The position numbers and the translations under genes are program-made. Positions 22,443 to 34,053 of a DNA stretch of 64,000 bases are shown one piece after another (the stretch's first letter is position 1; the number at the start of each line of letters is the position of its first letter). The notes beneath the pieces were generated by a model that did no database searches, was not told the DNA's origin, and was given only the letters and a program-made list of their open reading frames with translations. The stretch is from Nilaparvata lugens (Eukaryota; Arthropoda; Insecta; Hemiptera; Delphacidae): contig NC_052518.1 in NCBI RefSeq assembly GCF_014356525.2, forward strand, positions 10,870,874 through 10,934,873, written 5' to 3'.

Positions 22443-23744
22443 GCTAAGTTAAACGGAGATAAATAAATAAATTAATCTGAACCAGATAAATCTCAGCAAA
22501 TAGGACAGGATACTCAGGAGAAAAAATGAGTCGCCAAGAGAGCTTTCATGGCCTTATTGGTATAGAAGAGGAAGCTCCTGATAACATAGGAAACAAATAT
22601 AGGAAAAGAGGGCACCTACCTAACAGGAAACTTGTTTGAAATTGGCGCGGCTATAAATTCAAACAGCACTGTTAGTGTTCAGTAAACTCTGTTGCTATGG
22701 ACGCTGTTGCTAAGGACCTGAGAATTCCGGCACTTGAAAAGCCGTCAAAGATAAGATTAATTCTTCAATTCACTCACTCCCTTCAATCAGCAGGTATCTC
22801 ACTCTAACAATTCAGTTGAAAACAAGCCTTATATTATAATCGTTATCACTTCCGTAGCACTGAAAAATGTCTGTTCAATAACCTCTTTACGAAAAAGAAA
22901 GATTAAATCGAAATAACTACTCTATACTTAGTTTTAAACGATTCAGGTGAGGTAAGACACGCTCACATGCACATGAAATTTACTCACTCAGAAAAACCAC
23001 AACTTAAACCACCAAAAATACTTCAAACATTTGAAAGATTGAGGAGCCACAAAACCACGTCCAACCTAGCCGAGCACTCGGTTCTTGATTCGCCTATCAA
23101 TTAGCAATATTGGGTACACACTTTGTTCAACTGATTTTTCTGAACTAACTTGATTTAAATCAATATTGTCCACCTCTTTCTGCTTTTATTCTTTTTCATT
23201 ATTTTTCTATGGAGAACGGGGTATTGCAGAGTAAAGTAGCTTAATTGAGAAATAATAATTATATATAAAGGTGCAATTCTCAAAGGGGCAGATACATTAA
23301 TCAAGTTTACTTCCATTCAAGTTATTCAACGTTTGAGTTAAATAGGCGATTTTGAAAACTTGAATTCAAGTTTTCATAACCTCAAAAGTATATAGCGTAA
23401 TCATAAATTAAAAAATATCTCAATGGTTTCTTCTCACTCTTCATACTTCTCTTGCAGATTACTTATCTATAAAAATGAACTTGGAAACTTTAGTAAAAAC
23501 TATTGTTTTAATTTGATTAATTTGGAGGTTAGAACTTACCTACCATTCAGGTTCAGAGTCGAGACTTTCAAATAATCGATAGAGGATCAAAATATCGATT
23601 TTGAGTGATCAATCAAACACAATCGAACAAAATATCGATTTGGAGTGATCAACCATTACCACAGAGAAACAAATTGATGAGAGATTCCTTTTACTTTGTG
23701 CTGGATGCAATGAATGCTTAAAAACGGGTATAGAGGGAAATGTT
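22443..23744. other. LINE D 5' region and flanking AT-rich DNA
   Basis: The part to about 23150 is probably the 5' UTR/promoter of LINE D (- strand). From there to 23744 I see AT-rich sequence with a short direct repeat AATATCGATTT(T/G)GAGTGATCAA at 23599-23620 and 23629-23650. No gene. Confidence 0.35.
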
Positions 23745-24985
23745 TCGAAGATAATTTTTGATCCCACAGTTCAATCAATGGTAGTAAGGAGGTAAACATA
23801 TCAAAAGTCCCCACCCCTACCCACTGTGATAAGTGGGTGGGGGTGGTTTAAAGGTACCATTTTTTGGTTTCTTGCATAAAACTCAAAAACTATGCATCGT
23901 AAGGACTTGACTGACATATAAAAAATAAAAGCTTACATAATTGTCCACAATATTCATCTCACAACTTTTTTTATATCTCCTCTAGTTTTCGTGATATCCG
24001 CTCTTGAAGGTGTGACATTTTTGAAAGAAACACGTTTGCCACCAATTTTTTTTCTATCTTTGCTCATAACTTATTAAAAATATATGGGAAAAATCCATGC
24101 TAATTATGAGCTTATAGAACATTAAATTCTCTTCAATTTTATGAGTAATTTCACACTTTTACGAATTTCCCTACTCCTTTTGCAGCAGCTTTATTAGTGT
24201 TGAGTGTGAAATCTCCATTTTTGCAACAATAGACCAATTGACAAAGGAATTTGGAGGGAATGTTTCAAACAAAACTTTTGACTTTGCAGCTTTGTTGAGA
24301 CTGGTTAGGAGGAGAACATATCGTAAGTCATCATTCCTAACTTATGTGCTAAGGAGATGAGGGTGGTTTAAAAGTTGCATTTTACAGCGTTTTGCTTCCA
24401 CGCTCATATCTTGAGAACAATGCGTTGAACTGACATAACTAACTATTCAAAAATGAAGCTTGATAAATTCTCTACATTTTCTGTTCAGTGGAATTTTGTG
24501 ATATTCCCAAGAGTTTCTGAGATATTCGGTCTTGAAGGTGTGTGTTAAAATAACAGGTTTTTATCCAATATGTTTTGCCCTTTCAGGGCTTATAACTCTC
24601 CAACAATGCATCATAAAAACTGATGCTTATCGTAGGTTTGTAGAGCATTGAATTCTCTTTGGAATGATGCATTATTTCACTATTCCAAGTTTTCCTTTCA
24701 TTGTTATATCAGCAGCAATTTTCATTGCTGCAACTAGAGGAGATATAAAAAAAGTTGTGAAATGAATATTGTAGAAAATTAGGTATGCTTTAATTTGTTA
24801 TATGACAGTCAAGTCCTTAGGCTGCATCGTTTTTTAGTTTTATGCGAGACACCAAAAAATGGAACCTTTAAACCACCCCCACCCCCTTAGCACAGGCGGT
24901 AGGGGTGGGGACTTTTGATATGCTTACCTCCTTACTACCCTAAACAGAACTGCGTGGTCAAACCTTTCTGTGACTGGACTACCAT
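23745..24985. repeat. Fold-back element made of two direct units plus an inverted unit
   Basis: The left unit has GGTAGTAAGGAGGTAAACAT, AAGTCCCCACCCCTACC, GGGGGTGGTTTAAAGGTACC. The right end (24735-24985) is its reverse complement: GGAACCTTTAAACCACCCCC, GGTAGGGGTGGGGACTT, ATGCTTACCTCCTTACTACC. A diverged direct copy (GGTTAGGAGGAGAACATATC, GGGTGGTTTAAAAGTTGCAT) lies at about 24240-24545, giving a unit of about 500 bases. No coding potential. Confidence 0.75.
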
Positions 24986-26167
24986 AAATTAGTTACTTTA
25001 TCTTTGTATCTTTCTGTATCAGTATTCAGTAGTCTATCAGTATTTTTTTATCGAAAACTATATTATACGGTAATATATTATTTGGTATTACTATACTATA
25101 ATGGGAGAGAAGAAAATAAATACTGTATAATTTTGTTATTCTTTTACTTGGGTACTGTAATAAAAACCTAACACAACTTTCTAACGAATGAAATATTTTT
25201 ACAATTAACAGTAAATTGGGACATTTAAATGATTGATTTATAAGACAGTATATTAAATACACAATAACGTCTGGAATACACAGTATACATTTATAATAAT
25301 TATATTTTAAATATTATTTATTAAATAGAAATATTTTAGTTTTTCCACTTTCTGTAATAGAAACCTCATGCAACTTTCTAATGAATGAAATATTTTAACA
25401 TAATTGTACAATTAGAAAAATTACAATTGTAATCGATTGTACAATTAACAGTGAAATGGGACATTGTGGTTACATAACACATTTTCTATTAATACAACTC
25501 ACTTCAAATTCATATTTAAAAGCATAATTTGTTGAACTTTATTATTTGTTGTAAGCCTTGTTCTTCTTTCTGATAATATATATTGCCAGTTTTCGAGAAT
25601 ATCCATTCACATGGCACTGAGGTTGCAACAAAATTGAATTTTTATTCTCACCAGATTTGAAAGGTTAGGGTATACACATCATGATCATGGTTCCTCCACC
25701 ACTCCAATGAATTTTTCTTGTTGTCTAGTGGGATGTCGTCCACGTACCTTTGTACTTCCAACATAGCCATTCATTATGTGTTTCCTGTAGTGGTTTTGAC
25801 CTTTACTAATGGTCTTTTTGTAATCATCCCAAATTGACACTTTCAGTCTTTCTTTCTTCATGAAACATTTCTGATGCACTCTCTTTGGTTGGATCTTCCT
25901 TATCTAGTAATTAAATTTTATTGATTCACCACCTATGTAGCTATCTTTTTTGTACTTTCAACAGTTTCTTTGTTTTCAAACATATGGTGTTTGAATTTTG
26001 GGTCCAGGAATGTGCACAAAGAGAAAGTTTCTTTTCAAGTATTGAAACCAATGTTCAATGCCATTTAATAACTTTCACATCTTCTTCACACTGTTAGATA
26101 GTAGACTGCGTTATTTATAGTATAGGAAATCTTAGATATATTAGGGTAGATGTTTAAGTTTAGTTAC
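24986..26167. other. AT-rich stretch with a diverged direct duplication
   Basis: A block with CAACTTTCTAACGAATGAAATA and ACAATTAACAGTAAATTGGG at about 25150-25228 recurs with changes at 25351-25466. A 64-codon - strand frame at 25685-25879 shows no family I recognise. Nothing else supportable. Confidence 0.35.
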
Positions 26168-26753
26168 TTAAGGCTGTGCAAAGGCTAAAAATAAACTTTT
26201 TACTGGTGATATTTTTCAAAGTTTTTCGATTTATATACCATGAAGCTATCAAAATAAAAAAGGTTTCTCAGGAAAACATTTTTTTCCAATCATTACTTTT
26301 TGAGATATGAGCTCCTAAAGTTTAAATTTTTGGGACAGAACATTTCAAGTTCGGTAAAAGATAAATCCATTAGATTTAGAGGATAGATTCTTAATGGTAT
26401 TGTTGATCTAATAAAACAAAAATTCTCTGAAAATATTGATTTTTGAGAATGTTATTCAATTTACCAGAAATGACCAAAAAAAACTATAATTATTGAAAAT
26501 TTTTGTGCTACTAGATTAACAATACCATGAAGAATCTATCCTCTAAATCTCATGGATTTATCTCTTACCGAACTTGAAATATTCTGTCCCAAAAATGTAA
26601 GCTTTAGGCGCCTTTATCTCAAAAATTATTAATTGGAAAAGAAATGTGCCTGAGAAACCTTTTTCATTTTGATAGCTTGATGATATACAAATCGTAAAAC
26701 TTTGAAAAATATCACCAGTAGAAAGTTTATTTTTAACCTTTGCACAGCCTTAA
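26168..26753. mobile_element. Fold-back MITE flanked by TTAA (piggyBac-like target)
   Basis: TTAA at 26168-26171 and 26750-26753 flank perfect inverted ends GGCTGTGCAAAGG / CCTTTGCACAGCC. The pairing continues across most of each arm, for example AATAAACTTT-type, CAAAGTTTTTCGATTT / AAATCGTAAAACTTTG and AGATTTAGAGGATAGATTCT / AGAATCTATCCTCTAAATCT. The loop is at about 26420-26500. piggyBac elements insert at TTAA, hence the suggestion. No transposase. Confidence 0.65.
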
Positions 26754-27579
26754 TAAGCGTGGTGTTTAGGTTTACTGAAATCCATAATGGTTTCTAATTT
26801 ACATGGAATAGTAAGATATTAGATAAACCCAACACAAATAAAACGAGAAAGGTGAAGATGATTGATTGATTTGCTGCCTTTATTAAACCTGGGAGGGCGA
26901 AGTTAGGGCGCAGCCGGCCTCTCTTACACTTAATCTCCAATACAATTCTAAGTAAAACTAAAACACTCACAACTTTACAAATGTGAAAAATATAAAAATT
27001 TTCATATACAATACATTACAAAAACTTAAAATTAAAATATTTTCCATTTAAACATCGATTATAATATTATCATTGGCGTTACCAGCAAAACTAAATAGTT
27101 TGAGCGATGGCAACGAGTAATCAGTCGGCTATAATTAGTGGCTTGAGATTCAGTCGAAAATAGAAAAAATATAATAAAGAAAAAAGAAACATATGGAATG
27201 TATGAAAAACTAGAAAAAAAATAATAAAATTTCAATCCGAAAAGAAGAAGTACTAAGAGTGAAATACTAAGAGAGTAGAAAAACTAGAATGAATTCATAA
27301 TAATTTAAAAACTCAAAAGAAAAAGAGATGATTCATGTAATTATTAATCTACAATTCACTGTACATATGTAATTATAGTAACATTTAGTAACATAATGTA
27401 ATTCATTTGTAGCATATATGCAATTCCTTTTGTAAGCAAAAAGAGGAAAACAATACAATACAGTACACATGACACAAAAAATAAAACTTAAACTCAGAGA
27501 GAGAAAAATTAATCTGGGAGTATAGCCCTACTAATAATAAATTCAGAGGAACTGAGGAAGACAGTATATGTACATCAAA

Positions 27580-30555
27580 TTAAAATATTTTAGGTATAAT
27601 ATCTTCTGTCTTTATCCAGCTTTCAATTTTTAATTTAAGTGCTTTTGTAGGTTTTCCTGCAATGAAATGTTCTGGCATAAAATTAATAAGCTTTTTTGTT
27701 GTATAGTTGAATTGTCTTCTGCATATAGTTAGATCTGTTCGAGGAACAAAGCATCTATTTACTGATCTAAAACTATAATTAGTTGAATGAGGTGTAAAAA
27801 GATGTATATGGTTGCTGATATATTTAACAAGATTTCTGATATACAGTTGCCTAACTGACAGAACTCCGAACTCCATAAAAAGTTGCTGGCTAGGGTACCT
27901 TCTATGCACTCCTAGTGCTGCCTTGAGTATACTCTTTTGAATAATATTTAGTTTATTGAAATGAGCATTAAAAGCACCACCCCAGACCCTAATTCCATAC
28001 TGAAAAACTGATTGGGCGTATGCAAGATAGACCATTTTACTTAAAGATTTCTCTTTTAGTAAGCTCAGTTTATAGAATTTATGAATCATGAATTTCATCC
28101 TGCTACACATCTTATCTATATGCTTATTCCATCTTAGATTTGGGTCCAAAGTGACACCTAAATACTTTGTTTCAGTTACCCTCTCTAACACAGGACATGG
28201 ACAACTCATATCATCATTGTTGGGGTCATTCAAGCAAGTCCTTTTATGTACTCTAACTGCATTTACATTATCTATTTTGTCAGTTGGCTGTGTACTCGAG
28301 TTCGGAGAAAATGTCATATAAACACTTTTTTTATAATTCAATGTCAAAACATTCTTCACAAGCCAAGACCTCACCCTGCAAAGTCCACTGTTAGCAAGAG
28401 ATATAACACTGTCCCACGAGGATCCAGTAAAAGCTAATACAGTGTCATCCGCGTAAGACAATATCCTACACCCCTGAATAGGAAGACTCAATAAATCGTC
28501 TATGTAAGCTAGAAATAGAATCGGGGATAATACTGTTCCTTGAGGTAGGCCAAATCCTGACAAAGCTATTTTACTCTCCCTTCCATTCAAATTAATCACT
28601 TGTGTTCTGTTTTCCAAATAACTAGCAAATAGTCTTAATACTGGACCACGAAAGCCATTTCCTTCAAGTTTCTCAAGCAGGTTTGAATGAGGGATGGTGT
28701 CATACGCCTTAGCCAGGTCCAGGAATACAGCTAAAGTTTTTTTATTTGACTTATAGTTATTTGTTATTATATTTACAAGTTCAGCCATGGCATCCTCAGT
28801 GCATTTATTTTCTTGAAAACCATATTGATATTTGTTTATTAAATTGAATTTATTCAAGTATGGAACAACCTGTTGTTTTATAATTTTTTCAAAAACTTTG
28901 GATATATTACTTATAAGGCTAATTGGACGATAATTGGTTGGGTTTGTTTTATCTCCTGACTTGTGTAATGGAATTATGTTGGCAATTTTAAAATGACTTG
29001 GGAAATGCCCTGTTTCCATACATTTATTGAAGATTAAAGTTAGAGGTAGAGCTATGAAGTGGGCTATTCTTTTAAGACAAACGCTACTTAAATTATCGAA
29101 ACCAGGAGCAGCACTATTTTTTAAACTATTTATCTGATTTATAACTTCATCATAATTTGTGGGACGTATGAAAAATGAATTCAGAAATCGAAAGTTAGAA
29201 TTATTACCAGTTTCTTGAGGAAAATTTTCATTTTCTTCAAATAGTTTTTCTGCATATGTCTTTCCCACCTGTGAGAAATAATTATTTAATAATTCAGGAT
29301 CAATATCAGGGGGGAGCTTATGACGTTTAGTGTCTAAAATTTCCTGGATGCAGTTCCATACCTTTTTATTGTTTCCTTCACATGATTTCAGTTTGTTTTT
29401 ATAGAATTCGAATTTAGCTGATTTAATAAGTTTCTATAGGCTCTATACCTCTCTTTCAATGTGACATTAAAAGGTTGTTTTTTCAAGGCATTATGCATTT
29501 TGTCTCTTGTTCTTATACAATTTACCAGGCCTGAGCTTATCCATTCTTTTAGGGGTCTATTCCTCCTTTTTAATTCTATTTGACTAGTTGATAATTTTAT
29601 ATAAGATAACAACTTATTTACGAAACGGTCAACTATATTATCTAAGTTAGTAGAGTTATCCAATTCTGAAATCTCATCTATCCAGGTTTCTTTTTTTAAA
29701 AAATCCAAGAGTTTGTCAAAATTTATTTTTTCAATGAAATTATTGGAGTTATTCGATTTTTCAGATGCCTGTTTTTCTATTCTAATGTGAAAAGTTGTAC
29801 AATAGTGATCAGTTATAGAAGTCTTTTGAATTACTCCTAGAATGTTTTCTTCACTAATTTTTGCACTTCTATAAAATATATGATCGATACAGGTTTTCGT
29901 ATTATTCATTACTCTTGTTGGCTTGTTAATAAATGACTTGAGACCGTTTATCTGCATCAAACTTATATATTCATTTGATATTCTACTGTTTTGCAATAGA
30001 TCTATATTCAAGTCGCCCACCAAGATAATTTTTTCCATTCTGTTAATATCTCTCAGTTGTATATCAAGATCAGATAAGAAACCACCAATGTCAGCGGCAG
30101 GAGACCTATATACGGCAATCAAATTATTATTGAACCATTCATTTTTAATTTTATTGTAAGAGTATCCGCTTCTTTGTTTACCCCAGTGACTTCGTTAAAT
30201 TCTATATTATTCTTTATAAAAACGCATATACCATTACTGTTATTCAGTTGCCCTGGTTTGCTTATTGCAGTAAATCCATCCAAACTATAGTCAAAAAACC
30301 CATTATCACTTATCCAAGTTTCTGATAATACTATGATATCATAACTCACTTTACAATTATGTAACATATAGACGAATTCATCAAAATTTCTTCCTATACT
30401 CCGAATATTCATATGAATAATATCAAAAAAATCATTGGATAACTCATTCTCAAACTGATTGGGGTGAAAATTTAATATATTACCGTATCAATCTCAGCCG
30501 TATTGTAACATTCTAAATCTATAAGATCATCGAAACTATAATTATTATTTGTCAT
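27580..30555 (-). pseudogene. LINE E ORF2: endonuclease-reverse transcriptase, several frameshifts
   Basis: ATG at 30555 (MTNNNYSFDDLIDLECYN). After a frame change near 30480 the endonuclease follows: MNIRSIGRNFDEFVY, IIVLSETWISDNG, then from 30122 in another frame MIAVYRSPAADIGGF, ILVGDLNIDLL, TCIDHIFYRS, ITDHYCTTFHI. The reverse transcriptase (562-codon frame, 29268-27580) shows PGFDNLSSVCLK, NPTNYRPISLISNISKVFE, KYQYGFQENK, AVFLDLAKAYDTIPH, GLPQGTVLSPILFLAYIDDL, catalytic SYADDTVLAF and ETKYLGVTLDPNLRWNKHI. The change between 29268 and 29388 is a third break. The RT part itself is open and could be recent. Confidence 0.85.
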
Positions 30556-30590
30556 ATATCTTGAAAGATACCACTATTTTCCTCCGTTTC

Positions 30591-31494
30591 CTATGTATGT
30601 TGTTCCTGCTGCTTGTCCTCCGATCCGTCATTGTTGTCGGTTGATGTTAACTCCTTCAGTGTGTGGGTGTCGTATATCCGAATCGCTCGTGAAGCTTCAT
30701 CCTTCTTGACAAATATCTTCCCATTCCTTATCCAGTTGAATTTATAGTTGTTCTTCTTTGCCTCCATCTTAGTTTCGTTGAATAGGTGTCTTGTGTGAGG
30801 TGTCAGATTTTCGTTTACAAATACCGGTCCGTCTTCAAATTTTTTATCAATGTGAGTGCTCCGCAATCCATTACTGTTGTTTTGTCTCATTTCTTTTTGG
30901 TATGCTTTATAGTTTGTTATCCAATTGTCTCTGGTTTTTCTTGACGCGAAAGCAACAATAATAGGAGGCACCTTTCTCCTATCTCTGACAGGAATTCTAT
31001 GAGCAGCCTCAATTCCCAGATTTCCTTCCCAGATTATTTATTTTTAGGACTCTTGCCGTTTCTTCGATTATTTTTTCAATATTCTCATTATTTGTTACCG
31101 GTATTCCATGAATTTCCAGGTTTTTCATTCTTCCATATTGCTGGAGCTCTGTTAGGTCTTTTTCCAGCACGAACAATTTTGTTTTCAATACTTGGTTTTC
31201 CTTTTCCAAATTAGAGTGATCCACCTTATACTTTTCAATCATTACATTATATTCATCGATTTTATTAGAGAAAAAATCCACCGAGTTTCTTAGGTCAGAA
31301 ACGTTTTCATTTGTTTTTTTAATCTCAGCTCTTATCTCTTTCATTTCTTCACTTATTGCATCTCTTATTTCCTTTTTTAGTTCAGCGATCAATTCTCTAC
31401 TTAATGATACCGGGTTGTCTGGCATATTTATTAAATTATTATTCTTAGAACTCTTACATGTATTGCAACGCCACCTACTTGTAGCTTGCTTCAT
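30591..31494 (-). pseudogene. LINE E ORF1: zinc-knuckle/coiled-coil/FP25K-like nucleic-acid-binding protein, one frameshift
   Basis: Starts at 31494 with a Cys pair (WRCNTCKSS). A long coiled coil follows (LIAELKKEIRDAISEEMKEI, NLEKENQVLKTKLFVLEKDL), then QQYGRMKNLEIHGIPVTNNE, the start of an RRM-like fold found in LINE ORF1 and FP25K-type proteins. At about 30975-31010 the frame shifts and continues as PPIIVAFASRKTRDNWI, LTPHTRHLFNETKMEAKK and FNWIRNGKIFVKKDE. LINE ORF1 proteins bind RNA as coiled-coil multimers. Confidence 0.75.
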
Positions 31495-31650
31495 TCACCA
31501 GTTGAGGTGGAAAGCTTCTTTAAGGTTTCAAGTTGATAAGCTTCAATATATATCCACTGATATAATCAACCTTGAATCAATTACTAAATTAATATTCGAT
31601 CAATTTTTGCAGTGTAATACGTTTTTGTCTCGACGATCTCACTAATAACT

Positions 31651-31993
31651 GTCATTCGGTTGAATTATTCTCAATCTATTGTAATATTTCCATTTATGCT
31701 CTTTTATTTTTACTACACTTTGGAATTGATTGATATTTTAGTTATATTATTTCTCTGTAGATTGATAGGCACTTACCGCTCTTTTTCTACAAATGGGTGA
31801 AATTTATAATGGCAAATGATACAAAAAATCCTTGTTTTGTATGTATGTGCGAGCTTGCACTCAATCATCTTCATTACATCATTCTCAAATTTCTAAATAT
31901 TTCTTCTTCCCAACTCCTAAATCTTCAACTATATCAAGTTATAAATTAAATAATCTTACTTATAACACTTTGGATCTGACTCCTATTCGCGGA
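31651..31993. other. Intergenic stretch, no gene seen
   Basis: AT-rich sequence between LINE E and the SINE-pair insertion. A 63-codon frame at 31832-32023 has no features and runs into the insertion. Confidence 0.3.
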
Positions 31994-32507
31994 CAAAGTC
32001 CAGTAACAGATGGAATTAAATAGAGAATGCATTTATTCAAATGCTAATTTATATATGATTATTATTTAACGAAAATCCTAAATAAATGCTGTATATCACC
32101 CCGGAGACTCCTGCTATTGCAGACATTGACAACAGGGTTAACAGCTAGATGAAAATTCGATGAGAACTACTATCCAAAAATTAGTTGCCAGCCCGGGAAT
32201 CGAACCCGGTACCTCCCAATTGCTAGTCAGGAATGCTTAACCTTACACCAAACTGACAATCAGACAGATCTCTGTCAGACAATCTCTGTCTGATTGTCAG
32301 TTTGGTGTAAGGTTAAGCATTCCTGACTAGCAATTGGGAGGTACCGGGTTCGATTCCCGGGCTGGCAACTAATTTTTGGATAGTAGTTCTCATCGAATTT
32401 CCATCTAGCTGTTAACCCTGTTGTCAATGTCTGCAGTAGCAGGAGTCTCCGGGGTGATATACATTTATTTAGGATTTTCGTTAAATAATAATCAAAGTCC
32501 AGTAACA
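31994..32507. mobile_element. Inverted pair of tRNA-headed SINE units with 15-bp target duplication
   Basis: Two copies of one tRNA-headed unit face each other head to head: the left unit on the - strand (about 32057-32264), the right on the + strand (about 32287-32492). The head has TCAGTTTGGTGTAAGGTTAA and a perfect B box GGTTCGATTCC; the tail has CATCTAGCTGTTAACCCTGT, GTCTCCGGGGTGATATACA and GATTTTCGTTAAATAATAAT. The whole block is flanked by CAAAGTCCAGTAACA at 31994-32008 and again at 32493-32507, so it inserted as a single unit. A second, core-deleted inverted copy lies at 57292-57472. Confidence 0.75.
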
Positions 32508-33046
32508 TACTGTACTTTTTGTGAGTAGTATCTTGTTCATTTGTAACTTATTGTCGTGTTATACTTTTTTTGATATTTTGTATGAATTTCGAGTGAATAA
32601 ATTTGATTTGATAATGTGCTCTAGCCATGACGGCTGTAAAGACTTGCCTCGAGATGCCGCGCGCGTCCCGACACGTCTGATAAAAGCTGGGCGTCTTGAC
32701 ACGCCTCTACGGAATTGCACCTTTCGCGCGACACTACTTTCTGCGGCACTACATGGTGGGCGCTGATGCGCTGCAGACTGTCGCTAGTGGAGCGATCTAC
32801 GTTTGTTTGCTACCGTCTAATTTTTATCTCTGACTTGACAGCCAGTCAGCCACACTACAGCGCGATACTCTACAGCCAGTGGAGCCGCGGCCTTAGGGTG
32901 CAATTCCTTAGGGACGACGACTAGATTCCTCTGCGTGGCCAGAGTCGTCGCTAAGGAATTTATTGCACCATTGGGAACAATTAATAGAAACCAATGGACT
33001 AACAACTTCAATTATTCTTCTTTATAGAATAAAGTGAAAGAATAAA
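32508..33046. other. Intergenic DNA with a GC-rich palindrome
   Basis: 32905-32965 reads AATTCCTTAGGGACGACGAC ... AGTCGTCGCTAAGGAATTT, an inverted repeat of the AATTCCTTAGCGACG theme also seen at 6890-6970, 17560-17620 and 43386-43900. The region around it (32630-32900) is GC-richer than its surroundings. No gene I can name. Confidence 0.4.
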
Positions 33047-33305
33047 AACAATATAAAAACTTTTAGTACCCTTTTATTAAAAACTTTTAAATATTTTAAC
33101 GACTAGTTTTCAAGTTAAAAATGACCTATGGTCGAAACTAGTCGTTTATTAAAAACATTTAAATATTTTAACGACTAGTTTCGACTAGTTTTCAAGTTGA
33201 AAATGACCTATGGTTGAAACTAGTCGTTAAAATATTTAAAAGTTTTTAATAAAAGGGTACTTAAAGTTTTTATTTTAATCAAGTAGCCCATATAAGCGAA
33301 GTGAT
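33047..33305 (+). mobile_element. Penelope-like terminal repeats, tandem and inverted
   Basis: Opens with AAAACTTTTAGTACCCTTTT and closes with the inverted AAAAGGGTACTTAAAGTTTT. Inside are two tandem copies of ATGACCTATGGTCGAAACTA followed by GTCGTT. The hairpin GACC-TAT-GGTC followed by GAAAC-TA-GTC fits stem II, GAAA and cleavage-site order of the minimal hammerheads of Penelope-like elements; the CTGATGA part is degraded (TTGAAAATGA). The tail GTAGCCCATATAAGCGAAGT also follows the copies at 10380 and 12045. Confidence 0.5.
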
Positions 33306-33771
33306 TGTATATGTAAGTGAAAGAATATCCTGACTGAGTTCCATCGTGAAAGAGTTGGCGGTGCATCTAGTGGAGATGCTCAATTCACCATAACAAGATC
33401 GAAGGTAAGTGTTCAAGTAATTTGGAAGTAAGAGAAATCCCCTATTTGTTTTTCTAATTAACATTACCATATAACGCAAGCGGCAAATGTCAGGTTGAAT
33501 AGGGTCCATAAGATTCAATTTATCTCAAATCGAAAAAAGTACAGGTTCTTTGGACAGACGCCACAACATAGAGGCCCACCCAGTCGTAAATAGAAGTGAC
33601 GACTACTACTTCCCCAACAATAATTTTTGCAAAACCTGAAAAAATTGACACTCTGTTAAAACTTCCGAATTGGCATGCAGGGGCATACTATTTTGGAGTG
33701 AGATGGAGAGCTAATAACAAGGAGGATAGCGTGACGTGGTTTCCTTAGTAAAACAGCCACCATTGCTGGTT
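33306..33771. other. Intergenic stretch, no gene seen
   Basis: No supportable feature. A 79-codon - strand frame here (33279-33518) overlaps the Penelope-like tail and has no family features. Confidence 0.3.
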
Positions 33772-34023
33772 TACACACACAAACGCAATTTAGTGCAAAT
33801 TTTAAAGCTCAACTCACACTTACGCGACTCAGGTCGAGAAGAGACTCGACTCTAGTCGAGAGCATGTGTTTTCAAATGGTGTCACTCAGACCAGTCGATT
33901 CTAGTCTCCGCGACGTCACCATTTGGAAACACATGCTCTGGACTAGAGTCGAGTCTCTTCTCGACCTGAGTCGCGTAAGTGTGAGTTGAGCTTTAAAATT
34001 TGCACTAAATTGCGTTTGTGTGT
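33772..34023. mobile_element. Large hairpin element 4
   Basis: Almost perfect inverted repeat. ACACACAAACGCAATTTAGT at the left matches ACTAAATTGCGTTTGTGTGT at the right; GCTCAACTCACACTTACGCG pairs with CGCGTAAGTGTGAGTTGAGC; GACTCAGGTCGAGAAGAGAC pairs with GTCTCTTCTCGACCTGAGTC. The loop region (33860-33940) has further GAGCATGTGTTT / AAACACATGCTC pairing. Arms of about 100 bases or more, GC-richer than the surroundings. Non-coding and likely a recent insertion. Confidence 0.8.
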
Positions 34024-34053
34024 ATTAAAATTAATTAATACACTAGTAATATA

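Larger units (their letters stand above)
17659..23150 (-). mobile_element. LINE D, near full-length but decayed, CR1-like
   Basis: The 3' end lies on the left: on the - strand the sequence ends AATAAAATGTTATTATTATT followed by T-rich repeats (17659-17700). ORF2 is at 17810-20593, a 160-base foreign segment at about 20593-20750, ORF1 at 20751-22442, and a 5' UTR runs to perhaps 23150. Both ORFs carry several frameshifts and stops, so the copy is dead. An ORF1 with an SGNH-hydrolase-like domain is a known feature of CR1-group LINEs, which supports the assignment. Confidence 0.75.
26860..31650 (-). mobile_element. LINE E, near full-length Jockey/CR1-type retrotransposon
   Basis: On the - strand: 5' UTR from about 31650, ORF1 31494-30591, ORF2 30555-27580 only 35 bases later, a roughly 700-base 3' UTR, and a 3' end at 26862 reading AATAAAGGCAGCAAATCAATCAATC. 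The order and spacing are complete, but each ORF has at least one frame change. It is related to LINE A by its ORF1 C-terminus. Confidence 0.85.

Noticed and set aside
25685..25879. 64-codon basic frame on the - strand
   Set aside because: A few words look like the end of a retroelement protein, but nothing around it supports this and I recognise no family.
32275..32508. 77-codon frame on the - strand and partner on +
   Set aside because: They lie in the SINE-pair element and read through tRNA-like heads.
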